The translations under genes were made by a program, and so were the position numbers. Of a DNA stretch of 64,000 bases, positions 41,922 through 54,700 are shown piece by piece. The notes beneath the pieces were generated by a model. That model ran no database searches, was not told the DNA's origin, and saw only the letters and a list, made by a program, of their open reading frames with translations. The stretch comes from Puccinellia tenuiflora (taxonomy: Eukaryota > Streptophyta > Magnoliopsida > Poales > Poaceae), in assembly GCA_012064385.1 (NCBI GenBank), contig QRDG01000240.1, positions 1,588,216 to 1,652,215 of the forward strand, given 5' to 3'. The stretch's first letter is position 1, and each line of letters starts with the position of its first letter.

Positions 41922-44591
41922 TGAAAGGACACGGATGTCGCCTAGAGGGGGGGGGGGGTGAATAGGCGATTTAAAATTATTACGGTTAAGGCTTGAATAA
42001 ATGCGGAATAAAACTAACGTTTAATTTATCAAGCCAAAACCTAAACTAGCTAGGTTCACCTATGTGCACCAACAACTTATGCTAAGCAATATGATCAACT
42101 AGGTGATAGCAAGATATATGACTTTAAGCTCGATGTCTATCACAAAGTAAATAGCATAAGTAAGAAGCTCGGGATAGAAATACCGAGGCACTTGGAGACG
42201 ATGATTTATCCCGAAGTTCACTTCCCAATGGAAGCTAGTCTCCGTTGGAGCGGCGCGGTGTTCACCAATGTGAAACACCGAGTAGCCGTAATATGGCACA
42301 CCGTATCTCCGTTGTGCCTTACCACCAATGTGGCGAGGCACTTGTCACTATGTTGCCGTTGAGGTTGACAACTAGAACCTTTACAAGGGTGAAGCTCACT
42401 CCACAAGTTGGAGGGTCTTCACCAAATGCACCGAGCCGCCAAGACTCGATGCCCAAGGCCGGGGCACACACCACAACTCAATTGATGGCTCCCGGCAATA
42501 TCTTCGTAGCTACCAAAGCTCCGAAGCAACAAGGTTGAGCCACACTCCACAATTGGAGGCTTCCAACAAATCCCGTAAGCCACCAAGACTCCGAGAAATC
42601 AAACCGTCTAGGGTACCAACGTGCCCTAGAGGAACAAGCTCTAGGGCACCAAAGTACCCAAGAGTAACAAGCTTCTCAACTTCACTTTCCACGAATCACC
42701 GTGGAGAACTCAAACCGATGCAACTAATGCAATGGCAAGAACACACTAAGTGGTCAAGTTCTTCCAACCCGAATCCAACCAAAGCAACTAATGCTTGGGA
42801 GGGATTAGGGAGGAAGAACAAAGGAGGAACACAAAGAAGCTCCAAAGATTTAGATCCAAAGTGTTCTCCTCACTTAGAGGAGAAATCAATTGGTGGAAAC
42901 ACGGATCTAAAACTCCTCTCTCTTTTCTCTCAAAGGAGTAGCACAAACTAGTGGAGAGAAATGAGAGAAAGCCAAGCTCAAGAGGTCAACAATGGAGGGG
43001 AGGAAATAGCTCAAGAGTTGGCAAAAAGGTTACTTTATTTTTGGGGAAGAAGCCCCTTAAATAGGGGCTCCGAAAATGGAGCCGTTGAGGTATTTCGTGA
43101 GCAGCTAAAAAAGAAAAAGGAAGAGGTAAGCAGGCAGGCCGGCCTGGCAGCCGGCCCAGGCCGGTGAGGGGGCCGGGACTCCACCCGAGTGGGCCGGCCT
43201 GGGAGCCGGCCCAGGCCGGCAGCAGAGCCGGGGAGCGGGGCGGGAGTGTGCCGGACCCGGGTGGGCCGGCCTGGGAGCCGACCCAGGCCGGTGGAGAGAC
43301 CGGCGGCCCACCCGAAGCGACCGGCCGCCGAACCGGCCCAGGCCGGCGTCCTGGCCGGGGCACTAGCCGAACGGGCCGGCCTGGGAGCCGGCCCAGGCCG
43401 GCGGTGAGGCCGGCTGCCCTCCTTTTTCTTTTTCCTTTTTGTTTCTTTTATAATATTCTGTCCCGAAAACTACCGATACCGAAAACGCAATATCTTCCAC
43501 ATACGAACTCCGTTTTCGGTAAACTTGGACTCGTTGGAATCGTCACAACGAGCACTACAAGAATATACATGGAAACATCATTGTTCAACAAGATATGGTA
43601 AAACCAAATGTTGAGAAGTAAAACCTTTCTATTGAAAACCGGAAAACCATATCTTTTGCAAATGAAGTCCGAATGACACGAAACCACTTTTGTTGGAAAG
43701 AGGACGACAAATGCTACCCAATAACATGTGAGGATATTGAAACCAAGCATGGGATATTTTGCTAATAAATGGAAGAGTGAAACCTTCCGCATAGATGGAC
43801 CGGCAAAATCTCCGACACCAAAAACTCAATAGGGAACACATATGAGAACCGTTTTCGGTGACCTTGGGCTCGTCATGACAAGCACGACAAGCACCAATAT
43901 CACACCACGATAAGAGCCAAATAGAAACCAATAAAGATGATGCCAAGGATGCAAAGGTTTGAGCTCTCTACGACCGATACGCTAAAGCTCACTTGAGAGC
44001 CCCTCTTGATAGTGCGGTTACCTATCCTAAAACCCGGTCTCCCAACTACACCGCGAGACCGGTAAAATAGAAACCCTATCAAGATCATACCTTTGCCTTG
44101 CGCATTCCACTTGAGCTAGATGATGCACGATCTTGATCTACTCTCAAGTGGATCACCTTTCTTGATTCTGCTCCGCTTGGTGACGACACGCATATAGCTC
44201 CCCCATACACCAAGATGGGAGAGACACACTTCGACATATCTTCACATGGCCTTTATCTTGATGATGATCACCACGTGACGCCATCCACCATGGACAACAT
44301 AGGATCTTGATCAACACAGGTGATCACCACGAGACACCATCCACCGTGGACGACATAGGATCTTGATCAACAAATGATCTTCTTCTTCACATTCCCCAAT
44401 CTTGTATGTTGATCATCTTGCACTTGGCCTTGATCAACATATAGTCTTCTTCTTTTAGCCTTGACTCCAACATATGGAGTCAAAGCATTCCTCATGGACC
44501 AACACTGCAAATATAGCTTAACGCACACATTAGTCCATAGGGATTGTCATTAATTACCAAAACAACACATGGGGGCAACCATGCTCTTTCA
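41922..44591 (-). repeat. 3' LTR of the gag-only element
   Basis: It starts TGAAAGGACACGG and ends GCTCTTTCA on the plus strand, and is followed by AT and CTCCCCCATTTT, the reverse complement of the polypurine tract. It holds a GC-rich array at 43134-43412 and a TATTTAAG promoter box (reverse complement at 43056-43063). Confidence 0.92.
43134..43412. repeat. GGCCGG palindromic array in the 3' LTR
   Basis: Repeated GGGCCGGCCTGGGAGCCGGC and CCCAGGCCGGC cores recur at roughly 70-bp spacing. The array lies 70-350 bp upstream (minus strand) of the TATA box. It carries three of the seven substitutions that distinguish the two LTRs. Confidence 0.9.
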
Positions 44592-44605
44592 ATCTCCCCC
44601 ATTTT

Positions 44606-47600
44606 GGTAATTGATGACAATCCCTTTTGAGAGGGTTTATATAATGAATTAAGCAACCTTGCAAGACAAGGATGCACGAGCATGAGAGGCAAATGCTTAA
44701 GAACCAAACTAAAGCATAAAACCAATTCCCTTAAACCCTCTAAAACTTCTCCCCCATTGGCATCGATTGCCGAAATGGGAAGAAGAATTTAGAAAGCCAA
44801 TATAGTTTGAATTTCTCCATAAAGTGTGCATTTTTCAAAATGTGAGTGGAATCAAATGCACATATCCATTGACGAATAATTAGAGGAAATCAAACTATAT
44901 TGAGGATCAAAGATTGCAAATAAGATAAAGTCATTCTAAACATCTCCATAAAGAAGATAGGCAATCAAAAAGATCCAAGGCGAGAGTTCTAAATAAAAAC
45001 GAAGAAGCTCCCCAATGTTCATGCACTATTGAGGAGTGCACAAATATGGAATCCTTGCTCCCCCAAAATCATCTAGAACACTCACCAAGTGCAAGGGTAA
45101 AAAGGAAATTAAAGCAAAACCGAGCACTTGCACCAAGGATGTGGTTGAGCCATAAGGAGATACCAATTAAGAGAAACTATCAATCAAGGCCCAATCAAGA
45201 GTATGTGTGTGTGTGACAAGACAATTAATTTGATAAGACACATAGTCTTGACCAAATGGAGATAAGTTATATATCAAGTATTGACACACATAACTTACAA
45301 ATAAGATTTTTTTTTTAAAAAAAATATGTTCACAAGCTCAAGGAGACTAATTGGAAACTAATACCAATTGAAAAACCCACGAGCTAGTGAGAACATTTAG
45401 GCAACAAAATCAACATACTCACGTGATGAGCATGAAGAGAAGAATCTTCAACAAAATGTGAGTGCCCAAGGGTGAGTAGAAATAAGACAAGCACTCACGA
45501 GTCAAACTTGGAGCCACCAAAGAATTATAGATAAAAGACAAGGTGGCTTGCAAGAAAGTAGGATACCACATAAAAGGTGACCTCTCTCATATGTATAGGT
45601 TTCTAAGTAGACAATGATATTCGTCGATAAAGAAACTTGCACATATAAAATGGTTGATAAAGTGGAAACCATGGTATCCAAAAAGGAAGTCATGAATATA
45701 CAAAAGATATTATTGCTTAAAAGCATAGCACATAGCTCAAATTTATCTCATTGTATATGAATGAACTTCAAAAAATATCAAAGACATCCCACATGTCACT
45801 AAGGGAATAAGAGATAGTGAAGATGCTTTGAGATAGGCAACAAGTATCACAAAGAAATAATACCAATTGAAGAGAAAAAACTTTTGCATTTCCATCACAC
45901 ATATCACAACGATATACCAGTGACGAAAGGAGCCAAAGTCACAACAATTGTACATTTAAAGTTTTCATGCCAAGGGGGCAACCTACACAAGGTTGAATAC
46001 AAGAAAAATATGCATGGGATAGATACTTGTTACCGAAATAGCATTGGTGATGATGAAGATGAGAATTTCTGTTTATCATCAAAGCTTGACTCTAATAATC
46101 ACATGGTGAGGACACCTTCCTTATAAATGAGGCAAGCATCCAATGCATCTCCATTGTACCTAAAACAAAATTCAAGTACAACATGGTTCCCAAACTTATT
46201 GGGTTCCATAGTAGTTAGATACACTACAATACATAGGAAACACTCCACATAAATATGTGCACATAGATGAACTTGAATTTCATGCACATCTTAGCCAAAT
46301 TAGGATTTGGTGGAGTATCCCCTATATATTGGATCAAGAAGGACTAGCATGCCATAAAATAAATATATTAGTAAATACGCATGCATGGACTTACGAGAAC
46401 CGAATGAGATACAATTTGGACAAAGCACTAAGTAAACCAAGAAGAGAGCACACCAAAGTGTGACACAAAAAGGTTGTCCAAATTATATCAAAATCCAAAT
46501 CAACACATGATTAAAAAAAAATCAAATCAACATATGATTGATTCCAAAACACGTCAACACATGAAGTGTGATATCAATAGGAATCAAATCAAACAACACA
46601 TGAGAGATAAGACACCAATTGAAAGATAAGATACCAACTAGGAGACAAGATACCAAGAAGAGGATAATACTTGACCGGAATCAAGTAAAGTAAAATAAAG
46701 TAATAAGGTATCAAAATTCTCACAATAAATATCAATTGAAACAAATATCTATGTAGGAGATATTAAATTCCAATTAATACCAATTGAAGGTACCTAGGCA
46801 AGGCCAATGAGCATATAAGATGAAAGAAAGAGACATGCCCAAAGGGTTTTCTCATTCTATAGGATAAAACATAAAACAAGAGATGAGATTGCAAGACTCC
46901 CAAGAGAGAGCACGGTTACACTAAATAAACCAAACACCCTCTACAATTTTCATGATGGCACTAAGCATCAAGAGAAAAGATTTGTCTTCCATAAACACAT
47001 ATGATAGAAATCAAATGCCAATTGAGCGGATCAAATATTGATAGATAGGATAGTGTTCTAAATAAACGGAATGCTCCCCCAAGATTCATGCATTATTTTT
47101 TGATATTTGTATTTGAATACAAAATGCACACACAAGGGATCATTACTCTTCATATTTTATTTACAACACTAAACACTACCAATTTGAGAATTAGGATCCT
47201 AGCAAGAGGCAAAGAAGGCAATGGGAGTCAAAATAAATATTTTGGCAAGAGATGTGGCAAATAAACACCAATGCCAATGTAAGGATAATCAAAAATATTC
47301 TACCATAAACATAAGTATGGATTGTCCAAGGACAATGACCATTTGGAATTATTTTCCCGGTGATAGAGGTATCCAAGAACATCCTCACAAGATAAAACAT
47401 ATGGCAATAGATAAGAAATAAACCACCATGTTTTAATAAGTTTTGTTGGTAGTTCCAACTATTCAAACCAACCGGCAATGCTATGGTTAGAATAATATGG
47501 AACAAATGGTTTCTCAACTAATGTATGGAAATGCATTTTAGCGAAAAACCACACCAAGCAAACTCACACAAACAAGAGCCAAACGATAGCTAGAAAGCAA

Positions 47601-48298
47601 ATTGGAACTTGTTCGAGCTAATATGCCACATAGGAATAAGATAATTTACAATATCAAATCTAAGTGGCAAACCTCAAATGTTCACATTTTGTAGGATTGT
47701 AATATGCACATAGCTTATTACTCCCCCACAATGTGATAATTCATTTCTTCTTAACAAGAGGCAAATAAAATCAAATAGAGATAATTAATAGACATTATAG
47801 AATTTGAATTTCTCATGAGCATGACACACCACATAGTTACTAGATAATCTTGATATATCAATACTAGGTGATGTTACTCATATACACACATTTTTAGGTT
47901 AGTGAGGTGCACAAAGCATATCACTCCCCCAAAATGGGATAGTCCATTAATCTCTCAAAAAGAGGCCATTGAAATCAACGCACGATCCAATAAGGACTCA
48001 ACACAAAGTTTACACATATATGGAGCGCACATTAACATACACAAACTTGATTACTCAAGGTAAGTAGTAGGCACAACATATACAAGCACATGCTAGGAAC
48101 AAAACTAACACATGCTAGGGAGCAAGCAACTTTCAATGTATATATAATTTAAATATAAGTTACCGCAAGAAGGAGCATTGGATATGAGATATGATAATAT
48201 AATCCAAATGACTTGGCTTGTGGAAATAATAATCAAGAAGATCCCTTAATTCTTCAAGGATAGCCAAGTCTCCAATGTCCTCCATCACAACCTATTGA
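44606..48298. other. Non-coding body of the gag-only element
   Basis: It is AT-rich, has no ORF of note, and has many copies of an ATACCAATTGA motif. It occupies the place where pol would be. Most of it (to about 47280) is matched by a second element at 59155-63730. Confidence 0.8.
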
Positions 48299-50419
48299 TC
48301 AAGTTTGAGCTTGTTGGTCCCCAACCAAGTTGGGTCCTAAGAGGTTAGTCACAATAGGCTTGGCAACCCAAATGGTTCTTTTCTTGACACCACTTTGAGT
48401 TCCCACATATTTGGCAAACACATTGCCAACCCTATCCTTCCTAAGAGAATAAACATCATCAATAATTATGGGGTTGGATAGAGTACCGTTTGTGCATGAA
48501 GAAGCCAAGTGACCCTTCTCACGGCATAAGTAGCAATATCGACTCTTTTCTTTCTTCTTAATAGGCTCCTTAACTTGAGGAGCGATGACTTGAGTCTTCT
48601 TAGGAGGTGACCCTTGTTCAACCCGAGGTTGAGCATGAGATTGAACCATAGGCCGCTTCCCTAATTGCTTCTCACTGAGTGGCTTTTTCTTCATTGGGCA
48701 ATCCCTAACATGATGCCCTTCAATTTTGCACTTGAAGCAAACAATCTTGACCGAGTGATTGACTTGTTCTTGGTCCTTCTTATTGTGACTCTTGGACTTG
48801 TTCTTGATATTGGAGTTGAATCCAAGTCCACTCTTGTCATTGGGGGATTTTTGCACGCTCAACATGTTGTCAAACGTGGCCTTCCCTTTATGACGCTTCT
48901 CCACATCTTTCTTCAACGAAGTGGCTTGTACCTTGTGCTCTTTAGACTTCCCTACAAAATTAGTGGCTACACAAGCACTAGTGGAAGTTGAGGCTTCATT
49001 GTTAGAGGAACTAGGCACGAAATGTAATTCAACATATGATTTACCACTAGGTTGAGATGAAGAATTACAAGGACTAGCACATGGTATTTTAGCATTTTTA
49101 TTAGAAGTTGTGCCATTGTCCGCATGGGGCTCACTTGATATTACCTTGGTAGCAATTGCCTCATGAGCTAACTTTAACTTATCATGAGATACGAGAAGAT
49201 CTTCATGAGAGCTCGAGAGCTTCTCATGACTTTCTTCCAATATCTCATAATTGCTAGTTAGCAGTTTAATTTGAGCCCTTAGCTCAACATTCTCCTTTAA
49301 AATGGATGCTTCACAAGAAATAGAGTTAGTAGCACAAGCATCAACATTAATAGAAATGGGAGAACAAGTAGGAGGCTCTTTTAATAATTGAGCTTGGAGT
49401 TGATCATGAGACTTAGTGAGATGTGCGAGAGAATCTTCCAAGGACTTGACATCCTTTTCAAATTTCACATTAGCCTCAAGGAGTCTAACAATTTCAACAA
49501 CAAGCTCATCATTTTTAATTTTAAAATCATTAGCCACCTTGAGAGCTCTATCATGGGTTTCATTTACTTTAGATAACTCTAGAGTAAATGTCTCCTCAAG
49601 AGATTTCTTGGTGGTTTGGATTTCTTCAAGAGCTTGTTCAAGATTTGCAATTGTGTCCGCATAATTACGTTCGCGGCTAAGACTTTCATTTTCACGAGCT
49701 TCCAAATTTTCAATAGTAAGCCCTCGCTCAACAAGGGTGCTCATGATTTCATGTAGGTTCTCACAAGCATTTTCATTCTTTGAAAGAGCATTAAGAACCA
49801 TTAGACCTTTTTTATTAAAGTAAGCATCATCTTCTTCATCATCATTATTATGGTCATTATCATCACTACTTGACGAATTAGAAGATATGCAAGGACTATT
49901 AACACAAGCATGTGAAACATTAGTTCTAGATGTGTTTAAGTCCAAAGATAAATCATTGCAATAAGATAGAGATGTAATATCATCTATAGAAAGCTCACTA
50001 TCATCATTGCGAAATTTATCCCTACTCACCATTGCATTAGTTTGTGGCTTGCCACATGTAGGTGAGGTAGAAGAAGTTGAGAGCTCATTACGCCCGGAGG
50101 TGGAGTGAGAACAATCATCCTCACTATCCATGGATACACCATAATTTTCTTTAAGCTTGATCCATAGCTCATGGCCATTCCGATAAGGAGAGATCGACAA
50201 AACAACTGCATTACTCAAAGACTTGAAAATCACTTTAGAAGCTTGAGCATCTAGATAAGAATTTTCCTCATCATCCAGAGGAGAAAAGCCCATATCTAGA
50301 ATTTGCTCTATATATGGATCAATGTCCCGAAAATAATCTAGCATGCGATTTCTCCAATCATTATAATTAGTGCCATCGAATATTAAAGAAGCATTGTGCA
50401 CTAATCCACTAGACGACAT
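48299..50419 (-). CDS. Gag protein of the non-autonomous element, 706 aa
   Basis: The start at 50419 (MSSSGLVHNASLIFDGTNY) lies 41 bp after the primer-binding site. The N-terminus has the Copia gag signature FDGTNYNDWRNRM, followed by a Ser/Asp-rich part and a long coiled coil (about residues 225-420). Two CCHC zinc knuckles are present: CFKCKIEGHHVRDC (561-574) and CYLCREKGHLASSC (629-642). Gag packages the RNA in virus-like particles. The frame is intact, in keeping with a young copy. It stops soon after the TIWVAKPIVTNLLGPN segment, where related elements run on towards protease, so the pol deletion probably begins here. Confidence 0.9.
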   Translation of the reverse strand: MSSSGLVHNASLIFDGTNYNDWRNRMLDYFRDIDPYIEQILDMGFSPLDDEENSYLDAQASKVIFKSLSNAVVLSISPYRNGHELWIKLKENYGVSMDSEDDCSHSTSGRNELSTSSTSPTCGKPQTNAMVSRDKFRNDDSELSIDDITSLSYCNDLSLDLNTSRTNVSHACVNSPCISSNSSSSDDNDHNNDDEEDDAYFNKKGLMVLNALSKNENACENLHEIMSTLVERGLTIENLEARENESLSRERNYADTIANLEQALEEIQTTKKSLEETFTLELSKVNETHDRALKVANDFKIKNDELVVEIVRLLEANVKFEKDVKSLEDSLAHLTKSHDQLQAQLLKEPPTCSPISINVDACATNSISCEASILKENVELRAQIKLLTSNYEILEESHEKLSSSHEDLLVSHDKLKLAHEAIATKVISSEPHADNGTTSNKNAKIPCASPCNSSSQPSGKSYVELHFVPSSSNNEASTSTSACVATNFVGKSKEHKVQATSLKKDVEKRHKGKATFDNMLSVQKSPNDKSGLGFNSNIKNKSKSHNKKDQEQVNHSVKIVCFKCKIEGHHVRDCPMKKKPLSEKQLGKRPMVQSHAQPRVEQGSPPKKTQVIAPQVKEPIKKKEKSRYCYLCREKGHLASSCTNGTLSNPIIIDDVYSLRKDRVGNVFAKYVGTQSGVKKRTIWVAKPIVTNLLGPNLVGDQQAQT

Positions 50420-50460
50420 CTTTACTCTCTAGGCCGTGAAGCCCTATAAAGAGAGAACCT

Positions 50461-50472
50461 GCTCTGATACCA
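50461..50472 (-). promoter_or_regulatory. Primer-binding site complementary to initiator tRNA-Met
   Basis: On the minus strand TGGTATCAGAGC follows the 5' LTR end after a two-base AT spacer. This is the standard Copia site. Confidence 0.92.
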
Positions 50473-51607
50473 ATTGAAAGGACACGGATGTCGCCTAGAG
50501 GGGGGGGGGGTGAATAGGCGATTTAAAATTATTACGGTTAAGGCTTGAATAAATGCGGAATAAAACTAACGTTTAATTTATCAAGCCAAAACCTAAACTA
50601 GCTAGGTTCACCTATGTGCACCAACAACTTATGCTAAGCAATATGATCAACTAGGTGATAGCAAGATATATGACTTTAAGCTCGATGTCTATCACAAAGT
50701 AAATAGCATAAGTAAGAAGCTCGGGATAGAAATACCGAGGCACTTGGAGACGATGATTTATCCCGAAGTTCACTTCCCAATGGAAGCTAGTCCCCGTTGG
50801 AGCGGCGCGGTGTTCACCAATGTGAAACACCGAGTAGCCGTAATATGGCACACCGTATCTCCGTTGTGCCTTACCACCAATGTGGCGAGGCACTTGTCAC
50901 TATGTTGCCGTTGAGGTTGACAACTAGAACCTTTACAAGGGTGAAGCTCACTCCACAAGTTGGAGGGTCTTCACCAAATGCACCGAGCCGCCAAGACTCG
51001 ATGCCCAAGGCCGGGGCACACACCACAACTCAATTGATGGCTCCCGGCAATCTCTTCGTAGCTACCAAAGCTCCGAAGCAACAAGGTTGAGCCACACTCC
51101 ACAATTGGAGGCTTCCAACAAATCCCGTAAGCCACCAAGACTCCGAGAAATCAAACCGTCTAGGGTACCAACGTGCCCTAGAGGAACAAGCTCTAGGGCA
51201 CCAAAGTACCCAAGAGTAACAAGCTTCTCAACTTCACTTTCCACGAATCACCGTGGAGAACTCAAACCGATGCAACTAATGCAATGGCAAGAACACACTA
51301 AGTGGTCAAGTTCTTCCAACCCGAATCCAACCAAAGCAACTAATGCTTGGGAGGGATTAGGGAGGAAGAACAAAGGAGGAACACAAAGAAGCTCCAAAGA
51401 TTTAGATCCAAAGTGTTCTCCTCACTTAGAGGAGAAATCAATTGGTGGAAACACGGATCTAAAACTCCTCTCTCTTTTCTCTCAAAGGAGTAGCACAAAC
51501 TAGTGGAGAGAAATGAGAGAAAGCCAAGCTCAAGAGGTCAACAATGGAGGGGAGGAAATAGCTCAAGAGTTGGCAAAAAGGTTACTTTATTTTTGGGGAA
51601 GAAGCCC

Positions 51608-51615
51608 CTTAAATA
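51608..51615 (-). promoter_or_regulatory. TATA-like box of the 5' LTR
   Basis: On the minus strand TATTTAAG lies within CCCCTATTTAAGGGGC, a short palindrome, with the GC-rich array directly upstream (51685-51966). It should drive the gag transcript. Confidence 0.65.
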
Positions 51616-51684
51616 GGGGCTCCGAAAATGGAGCCGTTGAGGTATTTCGTGAGCAGCTAAAAAAGAAAAAGGAAGAGGTAAGCA

Positions 51685-51966
51685 GGCAGGCCGGCCTGGC
51701 AGCCGGCCCAGGCCGGTGAGGGGGCCGGGACTCCACCCGAGTGGGCCGGCCTGGGAGCCGGCCCAGGCCGGCAGCAGAGCCGGGGAGCGGGGCGGGAGTG
51801 TGCCGGACCCGGGTGGGCCGGCCTGGGAGCCGGCCCAGGCCGGGGGAGAGGCCGGCGGCCCACCCGAAGCGACCGGCCGCCGAACCGGCCCAGGCCGGCG
51901 TCCTGGCCGGGGCACTAGCCGAACGGGCCGGCCTGGGAGCCGGCCCAGGCCGGCGGTGAGGCCGGC
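51685..51966. repeat. GGCCGG palindromic array in the 5' LTR
   Basis: This is the same array as at 43134-43412, with three base differences. Here every unit keeps the perfect GAGCCGGCCCAGGCCGG core. Confidence 0.9.
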
Positions 51967-53143
51967 TGCCCTCCTTTTTCTTTTTCCTTTTTGTTTCTTT
52001 TATAATATTCTGTCCCGAAAACTACCGATACCGAAAACGCAATATCTTCCACATACGAACTCCGTTTTCGGTAAACTTGGACTCGTTGGAATCGTCACAA
52101 CGAGCACTACAAGAATATACATGGAAACATCATTGTTCAACAAGATATGGTAAAACCAAATGTTGAGAAGTAAAACCTTTCTATTGAAAACCGGAAAACC
52201 ATATCTTTTGCAAATGAAGTCCGAATGACACGAAACCACTTTTGTTGGAAAGAGGACGACAAATGCTACCCAATAACATGTGAGGATATTGAAACCAAGC
52301 ATGGGATATTTTGCTAATAAATGGAAGAGTGAAACCTTCCGCATAGATGGACCGGCAAAATCTCCGACACCGAAAACTCAATAGGGAACACATATGAGAA
52401 CCGTTTTCGGTGACCTTGGGCTTGTCATGACAAGCACGACAAGCACCAATATCACACCACGATAAGAGCCAAATAGAAACCAATAAAGATGATGCCAAGG
52501 ATGCAAAGGTTTGAGCTCTCTACGACCGATACGCTAAAGCTCACTTGAGAGCCCCTCTTGATAGTGCGGTTACCTATCCTAAAACCCGGTCTCCCAACTA
52601 CACCGCGAGACCGGTAAAATAGAAACCCTATCAAGATCATACCTTTGCCTTGCGCATTCCACTTGAGCTAGATGATGCACGATCTTGATCTACTCTCAAG
52701 TGGATCACCTTTCTTGATTCTGCTCCGCTTGGTGACGACACGCATATAGCTCCCCCATACACCAAGATGGGAGAGACACACTTCGACATATCTTCACATG
52801 GCCTTTATCTTGATGATGATCACCACGTGACGCCATCCACCATGGACAACATAGGATCTTGATCAACACAGGTGATCACCACGAGACACCATCCACCGTG
52901 GACGACATAGGATCTTGATCAACAAATGATCTTCTTCTTCACATTCCCCAATCTTGTATGTTGATCATCTTGCACTTGGCCTTGATCAACATATAGTCTT
53001 CTTCTTTTAGCCTTGACTCCAACATATGGAGTCAAAGCATTCCTCATGGACCAACACTGCAAATATAGCTTAACGCACACATTAGTCCATAGGGATTGTC
53101 ATTAATTACCAAAACAACACATGGGGGCAACCATGCTCTTTCA

Positions 53144-53413
53144 CAAGACCCTTAGTGTAACACTTTACAGTAGTTTGTTATTACTATATAGGAAGACTCA
53201 TCCTTAGTTATTCTAAAATACTTAAGGATCTTTCCCACTGTTGTCTAATCATCATATGAATTATCTTGGTATAACACTTTATGACTTAGGACACATCTGG
53301 TTGTGTACACATCATGAAACATATGATTTAGAAATCTCAATTTCAATTTTCCTCATCTTGTGTCAAAACACTTGAGTCTTGCTCAATCATCTTCCATGCG
53401 TCAAGAACCCCTT
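53144..53413 (-). pseudogene. Decayed RT end of the BARE-like pol
   Basis: Minus-strand fragments read GKILKYFRITKDE, matching the AVKNILKYLRRTKD block between RT and RNase H of BARE/Angela elements. They continue towards the remnant at 41407-41921. It is bounded by the CAAGA duplication on one side and the next LTR on the other. Confidence 0.6.
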
Positions 53414-54454
53414 TGAAAGGACAAGGATGTCGCCTAGAAGGGGGTGAATAGGTGATTTAAAACTTTTACGATTAGGCTTGATAATTGCGGAATAAAACTA
53501 GGTGTTTAAATTAACAAGCCAACAAAACCTAATATACTAGGTTCACCTATGTGCACCAACAAGTTATGCTAAGCAAGATAATAACAAGTTGATCGCAAGA
53601 TATAAAACTTCAAGCACGAAGCCTATCACAATGTAAATTGCATAAGTAAAGAGCTCGGGTATAGAAATAACCGAGGCACGCGGAGACGAGGATGTATTCC
53701 CGAGTTCCTCCTTGTTAAGGGAGTACATCTCGTTGGAGGGGTGTGAGCTCGCCACCACAGGCCTACTCAACGCCACAAAGGCCTCACCCCATTCTCCGAT
53801 GAACCTTGCCACAAAGGCTCGGTTCACCTTCCACTACCGAAATCCTTCAAGTTGGAATCCGGATCCTTTACAACAATCTTGGGGCACACACCCACAACAC
53901 AATCGGGGGCTCCCAAACCTTGCCCGAAGCTTCACAACTCGAAGTCTTCACGACACCACCAACCGTTTAGGGTACACAATGCACCCAAGAGGCACAAGCT
54001 CTTGGGAACACAATGCACCCAAGAGTAACAAGCTTCTCGTACTTCAACTTCCACGAATCCTCGTGGAGAGCACAAACCGATGCAACTAATGCAATGGCAA
54101 GAGCACAAGTGCTTAAATCCTTCACTCTCAAATTCCAACAAAGCAACAAATGCTTATGCAGGAATAAGAGAGGAAGAACAAGGAAGAGAACTACAAAAGA
54201 ACTCCAAGAACTAGATCCACTAGGTTCCCCTCACTTAAAGGGGAGATTGATTGGTGGAAACGTGGATCTAGATCTCCTCTCACTTTTCCCTCAAAAATAT
54301 GCAAGATTCATTGGAGCGATTGAGAGGGGGCAAGCTTTCCAAGGTCAACAATGGTGGGGGAGAGAAAGAGAGAGAAAAATGTGCTGCCATAATTGGGGAA
54401 GAAAACCCCTTAAATAGGTCCCCCAAAATCTGACCGTTATGTGCAGAAATCATG

Positions 54455-54700
54455 CACGGCGGTACTACCGCTATGGCGGTACTACCTCTAGGCCAGCGGT
54501 ACTACCTCCGGTGCCATTTTGAATGAAAACGAAGTTTCCAACGGTAGAACGTGCTACCGCCGGGGTACCGGAGGGATACCAGTACGCAAAAACAGCGCAG
54601 CGGTACCACCAGCGGTACCAGCCGCTGTGCAATAGCAGTTCCACTCCAGGAGTAGCGGTACTACCGCTGCCGCAGCGGTACTACCGCCGGTACGAGAAAA
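54455..54700. repeat. GCGGTACTACCGC palindromic array in the older LTR
   Basis: GCGGTACTACC and related palindromes (GGCGGTACTACC, AGCGGTACCACC, GCAGCGGTACTACCGCC) occur about ten times. The array sits 40-290 bp upstream (minus strand) of TATTTAAG at 54409-54417, the same place as the GGCCGG array of the younger LTRs. Confidence 0.88.

Larger units (their letters stand above)
41922..53143 (-). mobile_element. Complete non-autonomous (gag-only) Sirevirus-like LTR element, 11.2 kb
   Basis: Both LTRs, the primer-binding site, gag and the polypurine tract are present, all on the minus strand. The flanking target-site duplication is a perfect CAAGA (41917-41921 and 53144-53148). LTRs are 2670 bp (41922-44591) and 2669 bp (50475-53143). 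By eye they differ by seven substitutions and one base in a G-run. No protease, integrase, RT or RNase H is present. Between gag and the 3' LTR lies 3.7 kb of AT-rich non-coding sequence. Movement would need pol from a related element. It sits inside the BARE-like element's pol. Confidence 0.92.
50475..53143 (-). repeat. 5' LTR of the gag-only element
   Basis: It is nearly identical to 41922-44591. Differences seen by eye are in GCTAGTCCCCG, GGCAATCTC, three sites in the GC array, ACACCGAAAAC and GGGCTTGTC, plus one fewer G in the G-run near the edge. Confidence 0.92.

Noticed and set aside
42245..42951. Small ORFs present identically in both LTRs (also 50797-51503)
   Set aside because: They are identical only because the LTRs are young duplicates. 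There is no domain, and they lie antisense to the element's transcription.
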